From assembly GCA_039881145.1 (NCBI GenBank), contig JAYKKI010000126.1, forward strand, positions 917,501 to 981,500: a stretch of 64,000 bases of DNA, given 5' to 3'. This stretch comes from Druceiella hillmani (taxonomy: Eukaryota; Arthropoda; Insecta; Lepidoptera; Hepialidae). The notes beneath the pieces were generated by a model, which had not been told where the DNA came from, made no database searches, and worked only from the letters and a program-made list of their open reading frames with translations. This document shows positions 22,481 to 33,977 of the stretch, piece after piece; within the stretch, counting starts at the first letter, position 1, and each line of letters opens with the position of its first letter. The translations under genes were made by a program, and so were the position numbers.

Positions 22481-23574
22481 TTTCTAAGCCTATTGTTCTT
22501 TCTGTCACGTATTGCGTCAAGAGGACTTCGAAAAATGTATTATTACTTCACTTATATTATTTTAAGTACATTATCAAACTAGATTAAAAAAATTAACATA
22601 TTAGGTTGATTATAGTTCAATAAATACACAAAAACAATGTCACCAATAAGATAAAAACAAAGTAAAAAAAAATTTGAATTCTGCAAACAAACAACAAAAA
22701 CTTGGTTGTAAACCAGTGAGAAGCATTTTCGAACATGTGAAACAAATCGTAGAAAACTTCAACATCCGGCACAGATCTCAATATCGAATTGGAAACTAAA
22801 AAGTAAACTAATGAAATAAATTCGGAATAAGGTAATTATTTTTTCATTTCACATTAACGTAAAGAGAAGTAGATTAAAGCAAACATCGATAGGTAGAAAT
22901 GAAACAAATTTAATGCTTATTTTATAGCTGAAATCAACTAGTCTTCGCCATTACGATAAACACGAAATAAGTTCCATTAAACAATTGAATGATTTACAGA
23001 ATAAGCAAGCGCTTGAAATTGTTTTGAAAATGACAATCTCCTTATTGATTAACAAAGATATTTTATTGTACAAATCAGAACGTTTACTGCTATAATTTCG
23101 TTTCATACCTAAAACAATGTAAAATTTCATTGTTTTCAGTTTTTTTCTATTATAAAATTCTTTAGGTGTGTAATGCATATTTAAAATTTTAAACTTAATG
23201 TTCAAAGTGTGGAATTTCTAGCCATTAATATAAAATCGTCTTTACACAAACTTTCATAGATTATAAAAGAAGTTACAAACAACAATTTGGGAAACCTGAA
23301 CCTATGATAGCAAATTAATAAACGCCAAAGGAAATGAATGAACAAGAAATTATTAAGGACGTGGCAAATAAAATATGTCTAATAAAATTTTTAAAATATT
23401 AAACAAAGCTTATTTGAAGCAAAACGAGTAAATAGAATAGATTTTATGCCAAGAACTTTAAATCGATCACCAGATTTAATGTAGAGTAACTATATTTTAT
23501 TGTTAAGACACCTATTATTACTTACACAAATAAATATATTATCCATTGTTCCATGTCACAATACAGAAATACCG
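22481..23574. other. AT-rich DNA without recognised features
   Basis: No gene or repeat unit was recognised. The 84-codon minus frame at 22951-23205 lacks any domain. Confidence 0.45.
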
Positions 23575-23980
23575 ACGGATCAAAGGATAGTTATGAATAC
23601 AGTTTTAAGTTAGTATTAAATTATTAATGCAGTCATAATTTGGTTTGACAAAAATCAAAGATTCCCGAAATTTTAATATGCACGATAACATTTTCACATT
23701 ATTTTCATCACACCAATAGTATTAAATTTTTTTACAATTAGTTGAATGATGAACCCTACTTACTTCAAGCTCTATGAACAATCGAAGGATGGATATGAAT
23801 TCAGTCTTAAGTTAGTATTAAATTATAAATGCAGTGATAATTGGGTCTGATAAAAATCAAAGATTCCCGAAATTTTAATATGCACCATAACATTTTCACA
23901 TTATTTTCATCATACCAATAATATTACATTTTTTTACAATTAGTTGAATTATGAACCCTACTTACTTCAAGCTCTCTGAA
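23575..23980 (+). repeat. Tandem duplication, 2 units of 202 bp
   Basis: The two units (about 23575-23776 and 23777-23980) are closely similar over their whole length: AAGGATAGTTATGAATACAG versus AAGGATGGATATGAATTCAG, then TTAAGTTAGTATTAAATTA in both, then AAAATCAAAGATTCCCGAAA in both, then TTACTTCAAGCTCT in both. The period was measured at TTAAGTTAGT (23605 and 23807). Scattered differences show it is not brand new. Confidence 0.9.
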
Positions 23981-26355
23981 TGTATTGAGACTAAATTTTT
24001 AAATCATTTATAATATGAATTGATATTACTATTTACGATGATATAATTCGTGATAGAATAAATATCATTATGTCCATATCCTTCTTTCATAATGTGATCT
24101 TTGAAAATAATATCACACCAAACATACCCGAAAGAATTTCTTACAAAAAACGGATGAAAAAAGGAACGAAAACGTTTTGTTTTTTCCTTATAAATAACTA
24201 CCTATATACTCTTGTCATCTATTTCAAATTTATGTTATAAAATAACAAAAAATTCGCATCCATTTCACACAAGCATTTTATGTGGAAACATATCTAAACT
24301 AATTAATGCCTCAGTATAGTATGTAAAATGTATGCAGTATAGTTTTAAATGAGTAATTAGGCCGTTTACGCCCAATAAGCATAATTATTTTTTACCTTGT
24401 TAAGCTATGTAATAAACTATGAGTAAAATACGCAAATAAATCACATACTAATTTTTAAAATGGTATGATATATCCTTTCATTTTGAATGGATTATAATGT
24501 CAACCACAATCGATACACGTGATTTTTGTCGTATTCAAATACATATCAGTTTAGTTTAAAAATACGGATATCCCCTTAGATTAAAACAACAAAAGGAAGA
24601 TATGGTATGCTTTAAGGGTTCATGGTACGCGTAAACCAGATCCAATGGACTGGTTGAGTTTTGTTCAATTCATCGTACGCAGACCGGTCGTTCGCACAGA
24701 CGTGGGGTTCTTGAAATCAAAATTGCCAATATTTTCAGTCAAATCGATCCAAAAATGTCTTCTAGTGCTGTTACCACGTACATTAACCATTTACAAAACA
24801 AAAACAGAACACATAGAGTTACTTTTCATACGTAATTACATAAGGATATTATAAGTTTTCAAAAAAATATTTTCTTTTATCACTATCATGTTTGAATGAC
24901 AGCAGAAATACGCAAGCGCCGCACCGTGAGAAGTTATAATACTAGCAGCGCGTTCGGAACAACTTGCCAATGATCTTCTAAGGTTTTAATTATTTTTGGA
25001 GTGTGGAATCCTAAAAATAGTGATACAAAAATTTCTCCATCTGTCGTGAAAGAAGATTGCGTGACGTATGAAAATGAAGAAATTAAAACAAAATACAATA
25101 ATATTTTCCCTAAAAACAACTATCATCCAACATTATAATTTGCTGTCTAAATTATCCCTTGATTTGAAAAGCAATTTAAATTCCTCCCATATATATGTAA
25201 TAAGCGCGATTTATAAATATTTACTTATTGTATCTTTGCTTTTATGCTAAACACAATCTTCGTGCCCATTTTCAAGTTTGTCGGACATAGGAAAGTTCCT
25301 TTAATTTTAGTAGTGCAATCTTATGTTCCAACAATTTCGACAATTAAAAGAATAGGAAGATGTTTGGAGGTTTAGTTAAGTTTGCAAAATTTCAGTTTAA
25401 AGTTTCCGCTCAGCTACAGTAAAAAACATGGGGATTCAAAATTACCCCGAGTTATGGAACACTTACAAGTTGGCTCACTTTTACGTTTGAATGCCTGTTT
25501 ATTATGGCCATTTTTCACGGACACCGTTTAATATAGGAACTATTAATGGAATACTAATAAAACATATTAACCTGCATATACCTCAATATATTAAAAAATT
25601 GTTTAAGGAAACATAAATATTCTCTAATTTAACAGGTTTTTGCTAATATATGTAATGGGTACATATGTAATTCTTTCGCTAACAGCAGTGCCTGCCCTAG
25701 TCCATGTAGCTCCCGGATGCAATCAAGACCCTGGCGCTGTATAATAGTCGCGCGATCAAAATGGAATATTTACAGTTATATTTTCAACAGTGATCAAAAA
25801 TTCAGATGCAAAAGATGCAAATATAAATAAAATTGGGAAGCAACAGCCCGTTTACTTCGCTTGAAGTATGCCCCCCGTGGACAGCGGAGTAGACGAATAA
25901 AAAGTATTTATAGGAAGGAAGAGCTTACAAGAATAAAATATAAATCTTTATCGTTAATTGAAAAATATTTAATTTAAAAATTAAACATAAATCACGGGAT
26001 AAAATAGGTATGGATAACATTTCGCAGACACACACACAACGATGCACATTGGTAATTTTAGTGAGTATAAAATATGTACATTGAAACCTTTATTAGCTTA
26101 GCTTAAGGGCGACCACAGGTAGCATACTTAACTGGATTCAATCAGGTCTTCTCTTAAAAAGACGCAAAATATACATAATAATTTTTTACATAACTTTACG
26201 ATCTCTACAGGCTACAAGAAATTATTGAAATTAAAACTAAAGCTATAAACTTAAGCAGATACCCTGGACTAACTAGAGTGTTTCCGAAACACTTTACAAA
26301 CACTGTTTCATAGTTTAATCTTTATTTCCTAGGGTGACTTAATCATATACCTTAG

Positions 26356-26356
<1 letters not shown>
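23981..26356. other. AT-rich DNA without recognised genes
   Basis: The open frame at 24645-24854 lies in a slightly GC-richer patch (24610-24780), but I cannot assign it. A GC-richer patch at 25685-25765 and CpG-containing words near 24915-24960 stand out, without identifiable content. Confidence 0.4.

Positions 26357-26440
<84 letters not shown>
26357..26440. repeat. (TA)n microsatellite, about 40 units
   Basis: The TA dinucleotide run is uninterrupted. Confidence 0.97.
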
Positions 26441-26442
<2 letters not shown>

Positions 26443-28960
26443 TTTCAATTTCATTTATATGTAATTACTAATTAGGAATTACAAGACGCTTGTAGTCACA
26501 AATAGATTTACAAAAAAATTATTTTTCATGCTTTTGCATTAGCAAAATCTTCAACGTTGTCACTGACTTCAATTTCGATTCCATGTTCGATAATATGATT
26601 AGAAAGTGCAATTATGTTAAATAAAATTTTAAAAAGAATATCTATTATTTGGTGAACTTATTGTTGCGGAAGTTATCTCTTACAGTTAACCAAAACAATA
26701 AAAGTTGGGAAATTGAAATATTAGGTATTCAATTACAATATTACAAATAATAAGATTGTGATATTTATTAGCTTTATAATCACTAAAGTAATAAATAATT
26801 TAGGTATCAACATGGAGAATGAAATGGGATAGGATAGGAAGAGAAGGAATAGAGTGATGATGTTGAATTAGGATCGAAATATATCTTTTAGATAACTTTT
26901 GAAAACATAAAAACAGCTATGCATTTCAAATGTCAGGGTATGGTTTGTCGGCATGTACAATGAAGGAATACACGTGGGAATAAATTGTCGAACCCATTAT
27001 GAAAATACATTATGAAAATCAAAAAGTACCTGTGTTATAATTTGTGAATTGTTCCTGGCTAAATATGTATCATCAGTTACCATTGTTAATGTCATTGAAG
27101 TAATATGTTCGGCTCGAGAACTAGAGTGATAAGGATCAAAATACTTGTCGCAACCAAGAATTAAAAGTATAAATGTGCCTGAAGACTTTGATAACTGCGG
27201 TATTACCCTGAATTTTTTGCCTGGGTAAAAGTTTAAATTTTGCAGATGGAAATTATATAAGCATTTTTCCATTCAGATGTCGATCATTATCGATCTATAA
27301 CAGCCTAAAGAACTTTCATGCTGTTACCGTCACTGGCTGGAAAATTTAATTTTGATTACAAGAAAATTTCCATTGACTTTAGTGACAATGGTATCAGTAA
27401 TTGTGAAAGATTGATTTGCTTATGTCATTATGAGTGTCCAACGTAGTGTTATGGTTAAATGATTGTAGTTTCTTATATTTAGTCAATTAACATGAATCCA
27501 GCAATACAATTTTTTTCGGGACATACCTATATCGGGAGCCACTAACACAAAATAATATTTGTAGAATTATTTTGCAAACCGGTAATCATGACTACTGAAA
27601 TTAATCGGAAAAGTTAAAAAAATGCAAGTACTTTTACGCAATAACTTTAAATATATTTTTATTGCCTAAACTCATTACCATTTACTTATTTAACTATTTA
27701 TGTAATTTAAAATACCAAATAAACGAATTCCTAAAACGCTGAGCTTTCGTACACAAATTTAAGAAGACCTCAAGTGGAATGAAGAGTTCCTGAACAATAA
27801 TATCTAAGCTGATTTATAGATACAAAAAAACCTAGACAATAAAATAGTTTACAAAGTAAATGCAATTTTTTTACAAAATAGCGTACGTAAACCCAGTGGT
27901 AAACACATAAAAATACTAGTCAAATATAGTAAATATAGCAGTATAAGGATCAGTATAAAAGTTATCATTTATGTACGCCGCGTAGTTGAAGGAGATGAAA
28001 TGATTTTACTGAATTAGACTAATTTTTAGAAATTTTGATTAGCTGGATTTTTAGTTTTGATCCTATTTTCTCCAGAATGTTTAATTAAAATATGAGGAAA
28101 ATGAAATTAATCCTTTAAATAATCACATCCAGATGATAGCTGATAGCATCATCTGCTCCGTACCGAATCATCATATGTATATAAACTATGTTCTATGGGC
28201 TGGTGAAGGTTATAGCAAAAACACAGATTTTATTATATCTCAAGAAGCCTGAAATTGCAAAACGATAATATAAAAAAAAATAGCTTATTTAGTATGAAGG
28301 TGGTATTTTGTTTATTTACAAAATGTTAGATCGTAATATTTTTATCTAAAAACTTTCTTTAGCCCATCGTAATGTTATATAGACCAATTTCAAAGTTAGC
28401 GTGCAAAATAATAAAAATATTAGATGCGAATAAGCACCACACATAAATGCAAATTCAATTTAACCTGTAATTTATTTCGCCGAGTGCTTGTTGAGAAACA
28501 ATAAAGCGCATGCTGCGTCGATTTTTCATTGTCCGCCACTTTGAAGTTTTACCATATTTCATTTTCCTCCCGTTTGTACACCGATTATATCACGAAATTA
28601 ATCCAAACCTTGTCCATTCGAAATTAATTTTTTAAACAACGAAATTTATGAGCAAACAAGTCTACATCTAACGTGATCGCAATTACACTTGCAAGTCGCG
28701 GTAGAATTTTAAACTGTAAACAGTTCGTGTTTCAAATAAAATTTGCTGCAGATAATTAATTTCAGTTGTTTACTTTATTTTCATCAAGTTGCGTTTGATT
28801 TTAAATTTTGTTTGTATTAAATTTTTCCTTTCGCCACGATGACGCCATGATTTTGCATATTTAAAGGAATTTATAATAATTTTGAACATAATTTTTATAT
28901 CAAGTCTTTTTCTTTGACCTCAGCACTGACCTTTATATAGGGTCGACTTTTTTTAATTTT
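26441..28960. other. AT-rich DNA without recognised genes
   Basis: About 2.5 kb. The 91-codon minus frame at 26997-27272 is the longest open stretch and has no domain I recognise. No strong repeat was seen apart from a weak CAGATGAT/ATCATCTG pair near 28132-28155. Confidence 0.4.
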
Positions 28961-28964
28961 GAGA

Positions 28965-30110
28965 TATAATTTGCTTATCATGTCCGCGTGTCTTCGAATA
29001 AACCCAACTCCTTCATGTAGTGCTTGACATTTGTCAGTCAGGTAATAATAGGTCTTCCTCTCCCTTTTTTTCCTGTAATCAAAATAAGGAACTTTTTCAC
29101 AACGTGATTTTTAGGTCTCCGCTTTACGTGACCATATCATCTCAGTCTCGCCTGCTAGATTTTATGGGCAATCGGAGCAATTTTGAAAATCCCTTTTATA
29201 TATTTATTTTGGTATTTGGTTTTTGAGCGTTACTTCGCCCGTTCAGTGCTGCTACGCATTTCGGTCACATGGAGTTTACCTGTATGAGTTTTCTTAATAG
29301 CGCAAACTTTACTACCATATAAAATAACCGGCCTACTGCCATTTTTTAAACCTTGTCCTTAGTCTTAACGGACATTTGTACATTATATAGAAAGCTAGTC
29401 AGCATGCGCCACATGTTCCACATTAAAGTTTTTCTATATGTTACATCTGCCATGTTTGAACCACCTTCGAAAATGACTGATTTCAGATATTTAAATTTAA
29501 TTACCTGCGGAATATTAACACCTATCAATATAATGTGAATATTTGCTAGTATTGGTTAATAATGATCAAAGTTGCATGTTATAAATTTTGTTTTGGCTCT
29601 ACTTATACGCAGACCAGTTGATTCTAATGGTTTTCTCTACTCTTCTAAATTATCTTGCTTTTTCCCTGAGGTCAGCATTGCATCATGGGCATACAAAAGA
29701 CTCCACGAATCAGGCTGTTGTATTCTTGCAGTCAGGTAGTTCATCACGATGTTAAATAAAAAGGGGCTTAAAGCACTCCCTTAGTGGGCTCCTACCTTTA
29801 CGTCAAAACTTTGAGATACCCCAGCTGAACTTTTGACGCTTGTTTAGACGTTTCTGTATAGGTCCTTGAAGAGCTTTATGTAGTATTAATGGATATGATA
29901 TGCTGGTAATATCTACCATATTGAGGATCTTGGGACGCAGTCAAAGGCCTCTTTATGATCTATAACAACAAGCCATAAGTTTGTCTGTTTTCTCAAACTT
30001 TTTTATTTTTGTTCTTACAGCCTGAATTGCATCTATAGTTCCTTTTTGGGAAGGAAATCACACTCGTTTTCTGTCAGAGTCCTATAGTGCAGGTGCTGCA
30101 AAACAATTAT
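28965..30110 (-). pseudogene. RTE-like LINE reverse-transcriptase pseudogene
   Basis: Read on the minus strand with frame changes, this shows an ordered non-LTR reverse transcriptase C-terminal half. A CDFLPKKGTIDAIQAVR piece (family: FGFxPGRGTTDAIFxVR) comes first near 30060-30010. It is followed by LWLVVIDHKEAFDCVPR near 29975-29935 (motif A), then VKVGAH-stop-GSALSPFLF at about 29800-29755 (motif B), YAHD near 29693-29682 (family YADD), and GLRISRAKTKF. Next come a FKYLKSV piece in the open frame 29346-29528 (family: FxYLGSV), a RRD-stop-DDMVT piece (RLRWYGHV), and finally GRGRPITT with MKELGLFEDTRT near 29060-29000. The key Gln of motif B is a stop codon (TAA, 29781-29783) and the first Asp of YADD is His, so it is dead. 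The N-terminal endonuclease is missing, as in a 5'-truncated insertion. The clade is inferred from motif style. Confidence 0.8.
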
Positions 30111-30139
30111 CAATTTCACTATTCAATTATCAATTCATT

Positions 30140-30260
30140 GAGATTTCTATTTGTACTTCCATCTAAGTCGAAATTAAAAACAAATGAACAGACGGATGGA
30201 CACGATGAAGTTACAAGGGAAATTTGCTTAGGAAATCCCATTTAAGGATTAAAAGAGATT
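30140..30260 (+). repeat. GACGGACGGA-type dispersed repeat, weak copy
   Basis: AACAGACGGATGGACACGATGAAG at about 30187 resembles the core, with flanks that align poorly. Low certainty. Confidence 0.3.
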
Positions 30261-31354
30261 ATCTCGAGAATGAACGGAGATATCCTTGAGTATGATTTTT
30301 AAAAAGCCTTTTTTATTTGCGATATTAAAATCTAAATTTTAATACTTAAACACCAAGAACTAAAAATGTTTTCATATGTCATATTGAAATATTCACATGT
30401 TGTTCTCTACATAGGATAATGCATACTAGTAAGGAATATTATTTTGTTCTAAGAATTTTTCGCTTAAATTTTTATTAAAATAAAGAATTCATACTGCCTT
30501 GTAATTGTTCTTTAATTATTGTTGACTTTATAATTGGATTTAAATTAATATCACTTTTAAACATTAATCTAAAGACAATTTATTTTTTCATTACTCACAT
30601 TTTATGTCTTTAAGGTTTCTTTTCTTCTTCTGTCGATGAAGAGGATCCTTAAATATAAACAAAACGTGATTAATGAATCTTGCAATGCAGTATAAGGAGG
30701 TATTAAATAAAAAACCTAATATTTATTAAATCACTCACCCATTCATCAATTATAATATATTTTTTCTAAAGCTATAAATTTGATAAAGCACTACTATTAC
30801 TTTACGCTATGCGAAATCTATTTTTCTCGGTTTTGTCCTATGGTTAAACAATTTATTTTTATTTCCTCCGTAATTGCTGCTAAATATTGTTTTTAAATTA
30901 AATGAATAAGTCTTCAAATATAATTTTTACTAAAATGCCTTTTCAAAACATGCTTCATAAAACTATTCAACGTGAAACATAATAAATTGGTAAGGTTTGT
31001 AACTCCGTACTAAACATTTTCTGTTCTAAATAATTTTATCGTCAATTTTGATAGGAAACTTTAAATAACACAATGAAATGAAAGCGTCTTGATGTATATC
31101 GGAACGCATAAGTATGCGCCGCTTTCAGTGCGGTGTTATAAAATTTATAGTAGCCCTCATTTAAACAAAGTGAAGGAGAGTATATACTATTTTTGTATGA
31201 AAAATAAGTCTCTTTTAATAAAACAATTTATATCATGTTGTTAAGCATATTAAGTATAAAAAATGTAAATAATTAAAAAAACAGACCAGTTTTTATAGTT
31301 GTCAATATTTCTTAATTCGAGTTAGCCGAAATAATTTACCCGCAAAATGTTAGT
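30261..31354. other. AT-rich DNA without recognised features
   Basis: No frame above 60 codons and no repeat was recognised. A TTTCTTTTCTTCTTCTG tract near 30618 is only a short pyrimidine run. Confidence 0.45.
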
Positions 31355-31676
31355 AAAATGTAAGTATTCACAATTAAATGAAACTACGTGATGTAGTATT
31401 ATTTCTACTTTCTTTAAGTTCTTTAGCACGACCTTGGTTTCGTTGTGTTACATCTTCAGGCGGGTTCTAAGCAAAGATTCTTGCTTAGAGCTTAGCAAAA
31501 ATTATTGCTAAGAATATTTGCTAATAGTCCACCTGAAGGTGTTCTAATACAACGAAACCTAAGTCGTGGTAAAGAACTTAAAGAAAGTAGAAATAATACT
31601 ACATCACGTAGTTTCATTTAATTGTGAATAATGAATTTCTACAAAATTAACGCCAAATATATTCAAAATGTAAGTA
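31355..31676. mobile_element. Near-palindromic MITE-like element, copy A, with 3' tail
   Basis: The inverted arms run inward from about 31366 (ATTCACAATTAAATGAAACT) and 31629 (its complement). They stay paired for roughly 100 bases each through AAGTTCTTTAGCACGACC and the matching GGTCGTGG-TAAAGAACTT, and then through CTTCAGG..GGG. The centre is expanded by several TTAGCAAA/TTTGCTAA words. After the right arm comes an asymmetric tail, ATTTCTACAAAATTAACGCC and AAATATATTCAA, which is also found after copies B and C. A 12-base direct repeat, AAAATGTAAGTA, occurs at 31355-31366 and 31665-31676 and would be a target-site duplication if the tail belongs to the element. No coding capacity is present. 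The mobilising enzyme is unknown. Confidence 0.8.
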
Positions 31677-32160
31677 CCTAGAATTTTTCAGATTTCTAAA
31701 ATCTACGGCTGAATAATTAGTGACAGGGGGAGGAAAATGCATTTAAACTTTAATATTTGGTAAACGGACCTCAAAAAATTAAATTTTTACAATTTCACGT
31801 TGGAAGGCATATTTAGTCAGACCCCACTGATGATATGTGTCTAAAAAAAATCTTTTTAAATTTTACGAATTAAATTTTTTATAAAACTTCGTAATAATTA
31901 ATCGGGATCTCCGTCATAAGTAAATATGGTTTCAATAGTGAATCTGTATAGGTCTAAACTATAGAAACCTTGAGGCTGTACGGTGAGAAATGAAGCGTAA
32001 TAATGCGCTCTAAATATATTTAGTTTCATTTTTGAAAAAATGTAATTTGTTAACTTCTCCTATATAAAAGACTCTCAATTTTGGTATCACACTTATGTGT
32101 ACATTACTTAATTTATTGTCTATATATTTCATGAATTTATAGTATTATCATTCAATAAAC
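31677..32160. other. AT-rich DNA without recognised features
   Basis: No gene or repeat was seen. Confidence 0.45.
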
Positions 32161-32177
32161 CTAGATTAAACTCAGGT

Positions 32178-32575
32178 TTGAACACGCTCGTATACATGCA
32201 CATACGCCCTGCACGCACGCATGCACCCACTTCAGCATACATGCACGCCCACACGCACAAACATACACACGCGCGCGCACACAAACAAACGCAAAGGCAA
32301 ATACGCACGCGCTCGCACACGCGCACCCGCAATAATACACACGCACGCGCGCGCCGACGTGCACATACACACGCACGCACATACGCACCCACATACGCAC
32401 GCACACGCTCATACGCACATACATACGCACACGCACGCACATGCACGCACTTGCACGCAGACGAACTCTCACGCACTCATAATCACGCACACGCCATATC
32501 CTATCCACTCATATATCATATCCACACGCACACACACATATCATATCCACTCGCACACACACATATACATAAATA
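32178..32575. repeat. Imperfect (CACG/CACA)n simple-sequence region
   Basis: A purine-pyrimidine alternating CA- and CG-rich tract of CACACG, GCACGC, ATACGC and CATGCA words runs for about 400 bases, with four separate ACACACAYAT-type bursts at the right end. Long open frames on both strands (115-135 codons, rich in His/Thr/Ala or Arg/Val/Cys) are caused by the lack of stop-forming words and are not genes. Alternating CG/CA tracts can form Z-DNA. Confidence 0.95.
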
Positions 32576-32732
32576 TAATGAATAAAATTAAGCAATTATT
32601 TGCTTCAAAAGGAGTTTTTAATTAATTTTTTTTTGTGTTTATTTGCAATCAGTTCCAAACTATATGCAGATCTGTTCTATGTCGTTTTATCATTTCCAAG
32701 GAGCTCCTCAGTAGGAGACACCTCATCCTTCA

Positions 32733-33408
32733 CTATCTGTCACCAATTATATCATGGCGTTCCAATCGTTTATTGTAGGAGATAGTTGCTAACGCAGTAG
32801 CTAATTCATTTGGGTAGTTTTCCAGCCGTGTCTTATATTTATGCCCTATTAATTTTAACTCCTCCTTAATTTTTGTTATTTTCAGAGCTTCATGGATCTC
32901 TGTATTGGTGATGAACCATGGTGCATTGGAAATGGTTTTTAGCATACCATTTTGCAGCCTTTGCATTATGTTTAAATTGGAGTCGCAAGCACTTCCCCAC
33001 AGTTGCTCACCATATATTGGTTTCAGGATCATTTTGTATATCAGCAATTTATTGTCGATTGACAATTTAGAGTTGCGTGCCATCAACCAGTAGATGTTTC
33101 TGAACCGCATGTTCAGCTCGTCTCGTTTTGATTTGATGTGCTTCTTCCAGGTCAACCTTCTGTCCAGATGCATACCCAGATATCGAACAGAGTCAGTCTG
33201 TGGCAGAACATTTTTTCCCAGTTTTACTGGAGCACAGCTTCCTTTCCTCAGTGTAAAAGTAACTTGTACCAATTTGGTTGTGCTGGCTTTGATTCTCCAT
33301 TTCTGGATCCACTCGACCCTATCGAGGCTTTTCTGCAAGACGGCAATGCTACAATCGGATCTTTGTTGCTCGCGAGAATTGCAGTGTCGTCAGGAAAAGT
33401 AGCAGTAG
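32733..33408 (-). pseudogene. Jockey ORF2, catalytic FxDD block and C-terminal region
   Basis: The active-site block reads TFPDDTAIL at about 33398-33384, where the family has TFADDTAIL; the two Asp remain but Ala is Pro. The following open frame (33338-32733, 201 codons, TAG stop) carries WRIKAS, QVTFTLRKGSC, VRYLGMHLDRRLTW, MILKPIYGEQLWG and NAPWFITNTEIHEAL, then RLENYPNELA. The WG block lacks about three residues (family KPIWTYGIQLWG). This is the thumb and C-terminal part. The stop is in the expected place, so the C-terminus is complete. Confidence 0.92.
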
Positions 33409-33977
33409 TTACCTCTTTTGTTTCTGGGAGGTCTTAGGTGTAGATGGTATACAAGACGTTCTGTCTTGGACAGATCCCTGTGGAACTCCCGCCATTACAT
33501 CTTGGATAATTGACAGGTCTCCGTCCTCACTCACCTGGAAGATTGCGTTCGTGAGGTATGACTCCATCAACAAGTAGTAACTATGCGGTAAAGACGTTTT
33601 TATTTTATAGAGTAAGCCCTTATGCCATACCTTATTGAAAGTTGCCTGGACATCTAAAAATACAGCGGAGCAGTATTCCTTCTTTTCGAAAGACTGTCTA
33701 ATCTTATCACAGACTCGATGCACTTGTTCCACCGTAGAATGCTGTTGTCTGATTCCAAACTGATATTTAGGTATCACCAGGTCTTTGTTGAGTATGGGTA
33801 ATATTCTGCTCAGGATGATTCTCTCAAACAACTTTGATAGCACAGGTAAGAGACTTATAGGTCTGTATGATGATGCGTCTGCTGGGGGCTCTCCTGGCTT
33901 GTGTATCATTGTTCATATGCATACCTTCCATATATTGGGAAAGCACTGTACTCGAAGCACTTCATTGAAGAGAATAA
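33409..33977 (-). pseudogene. Jockey ORF2, reverse transcriptase fingers and palm
   Basis: A frame of 166 codons (33909-33409) contains IHKPGEPP, SSYRPISLLP, KLFERIIL, YQFGIRQQHST, VFLDVQATFNKVWH and AGVPQGSV, the ordered reverse transcriptase blocks of the Jockey clade. The first Asp of motif A (FLDV) is intact, but the conserved AFDKVWH reads TFNKVWH, so the second Asp is Asn. Directly after PQGSV the family sequence LGPxLYxxYTSDxP is disturbed and the frame breaks at about 33460. The equivalent of the IPKPGKPP start lies exactly at the beginning of the frame, so the true protein continued upstream in another frame. Confidence 0.9.

Noticed and set aside
24645..24854. 69-codon frame in a GC-richer patch that might be an exon
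   Set aside because: I could not match it to any family, and no flanking splice sites or continuation were evident.
32129..32625. Four overlapping open frames of 115-135 codons on both strands
   Set aside because: They are produced by the CACG/CACA simple repeat, have two- or three-residue composition and overlap each other in several frames.
33094..33437. Plus-strand frames of 99-102 codons
   Set aside because: They are antisense shadows of the minus-strand Jockey reverse transcriptase.
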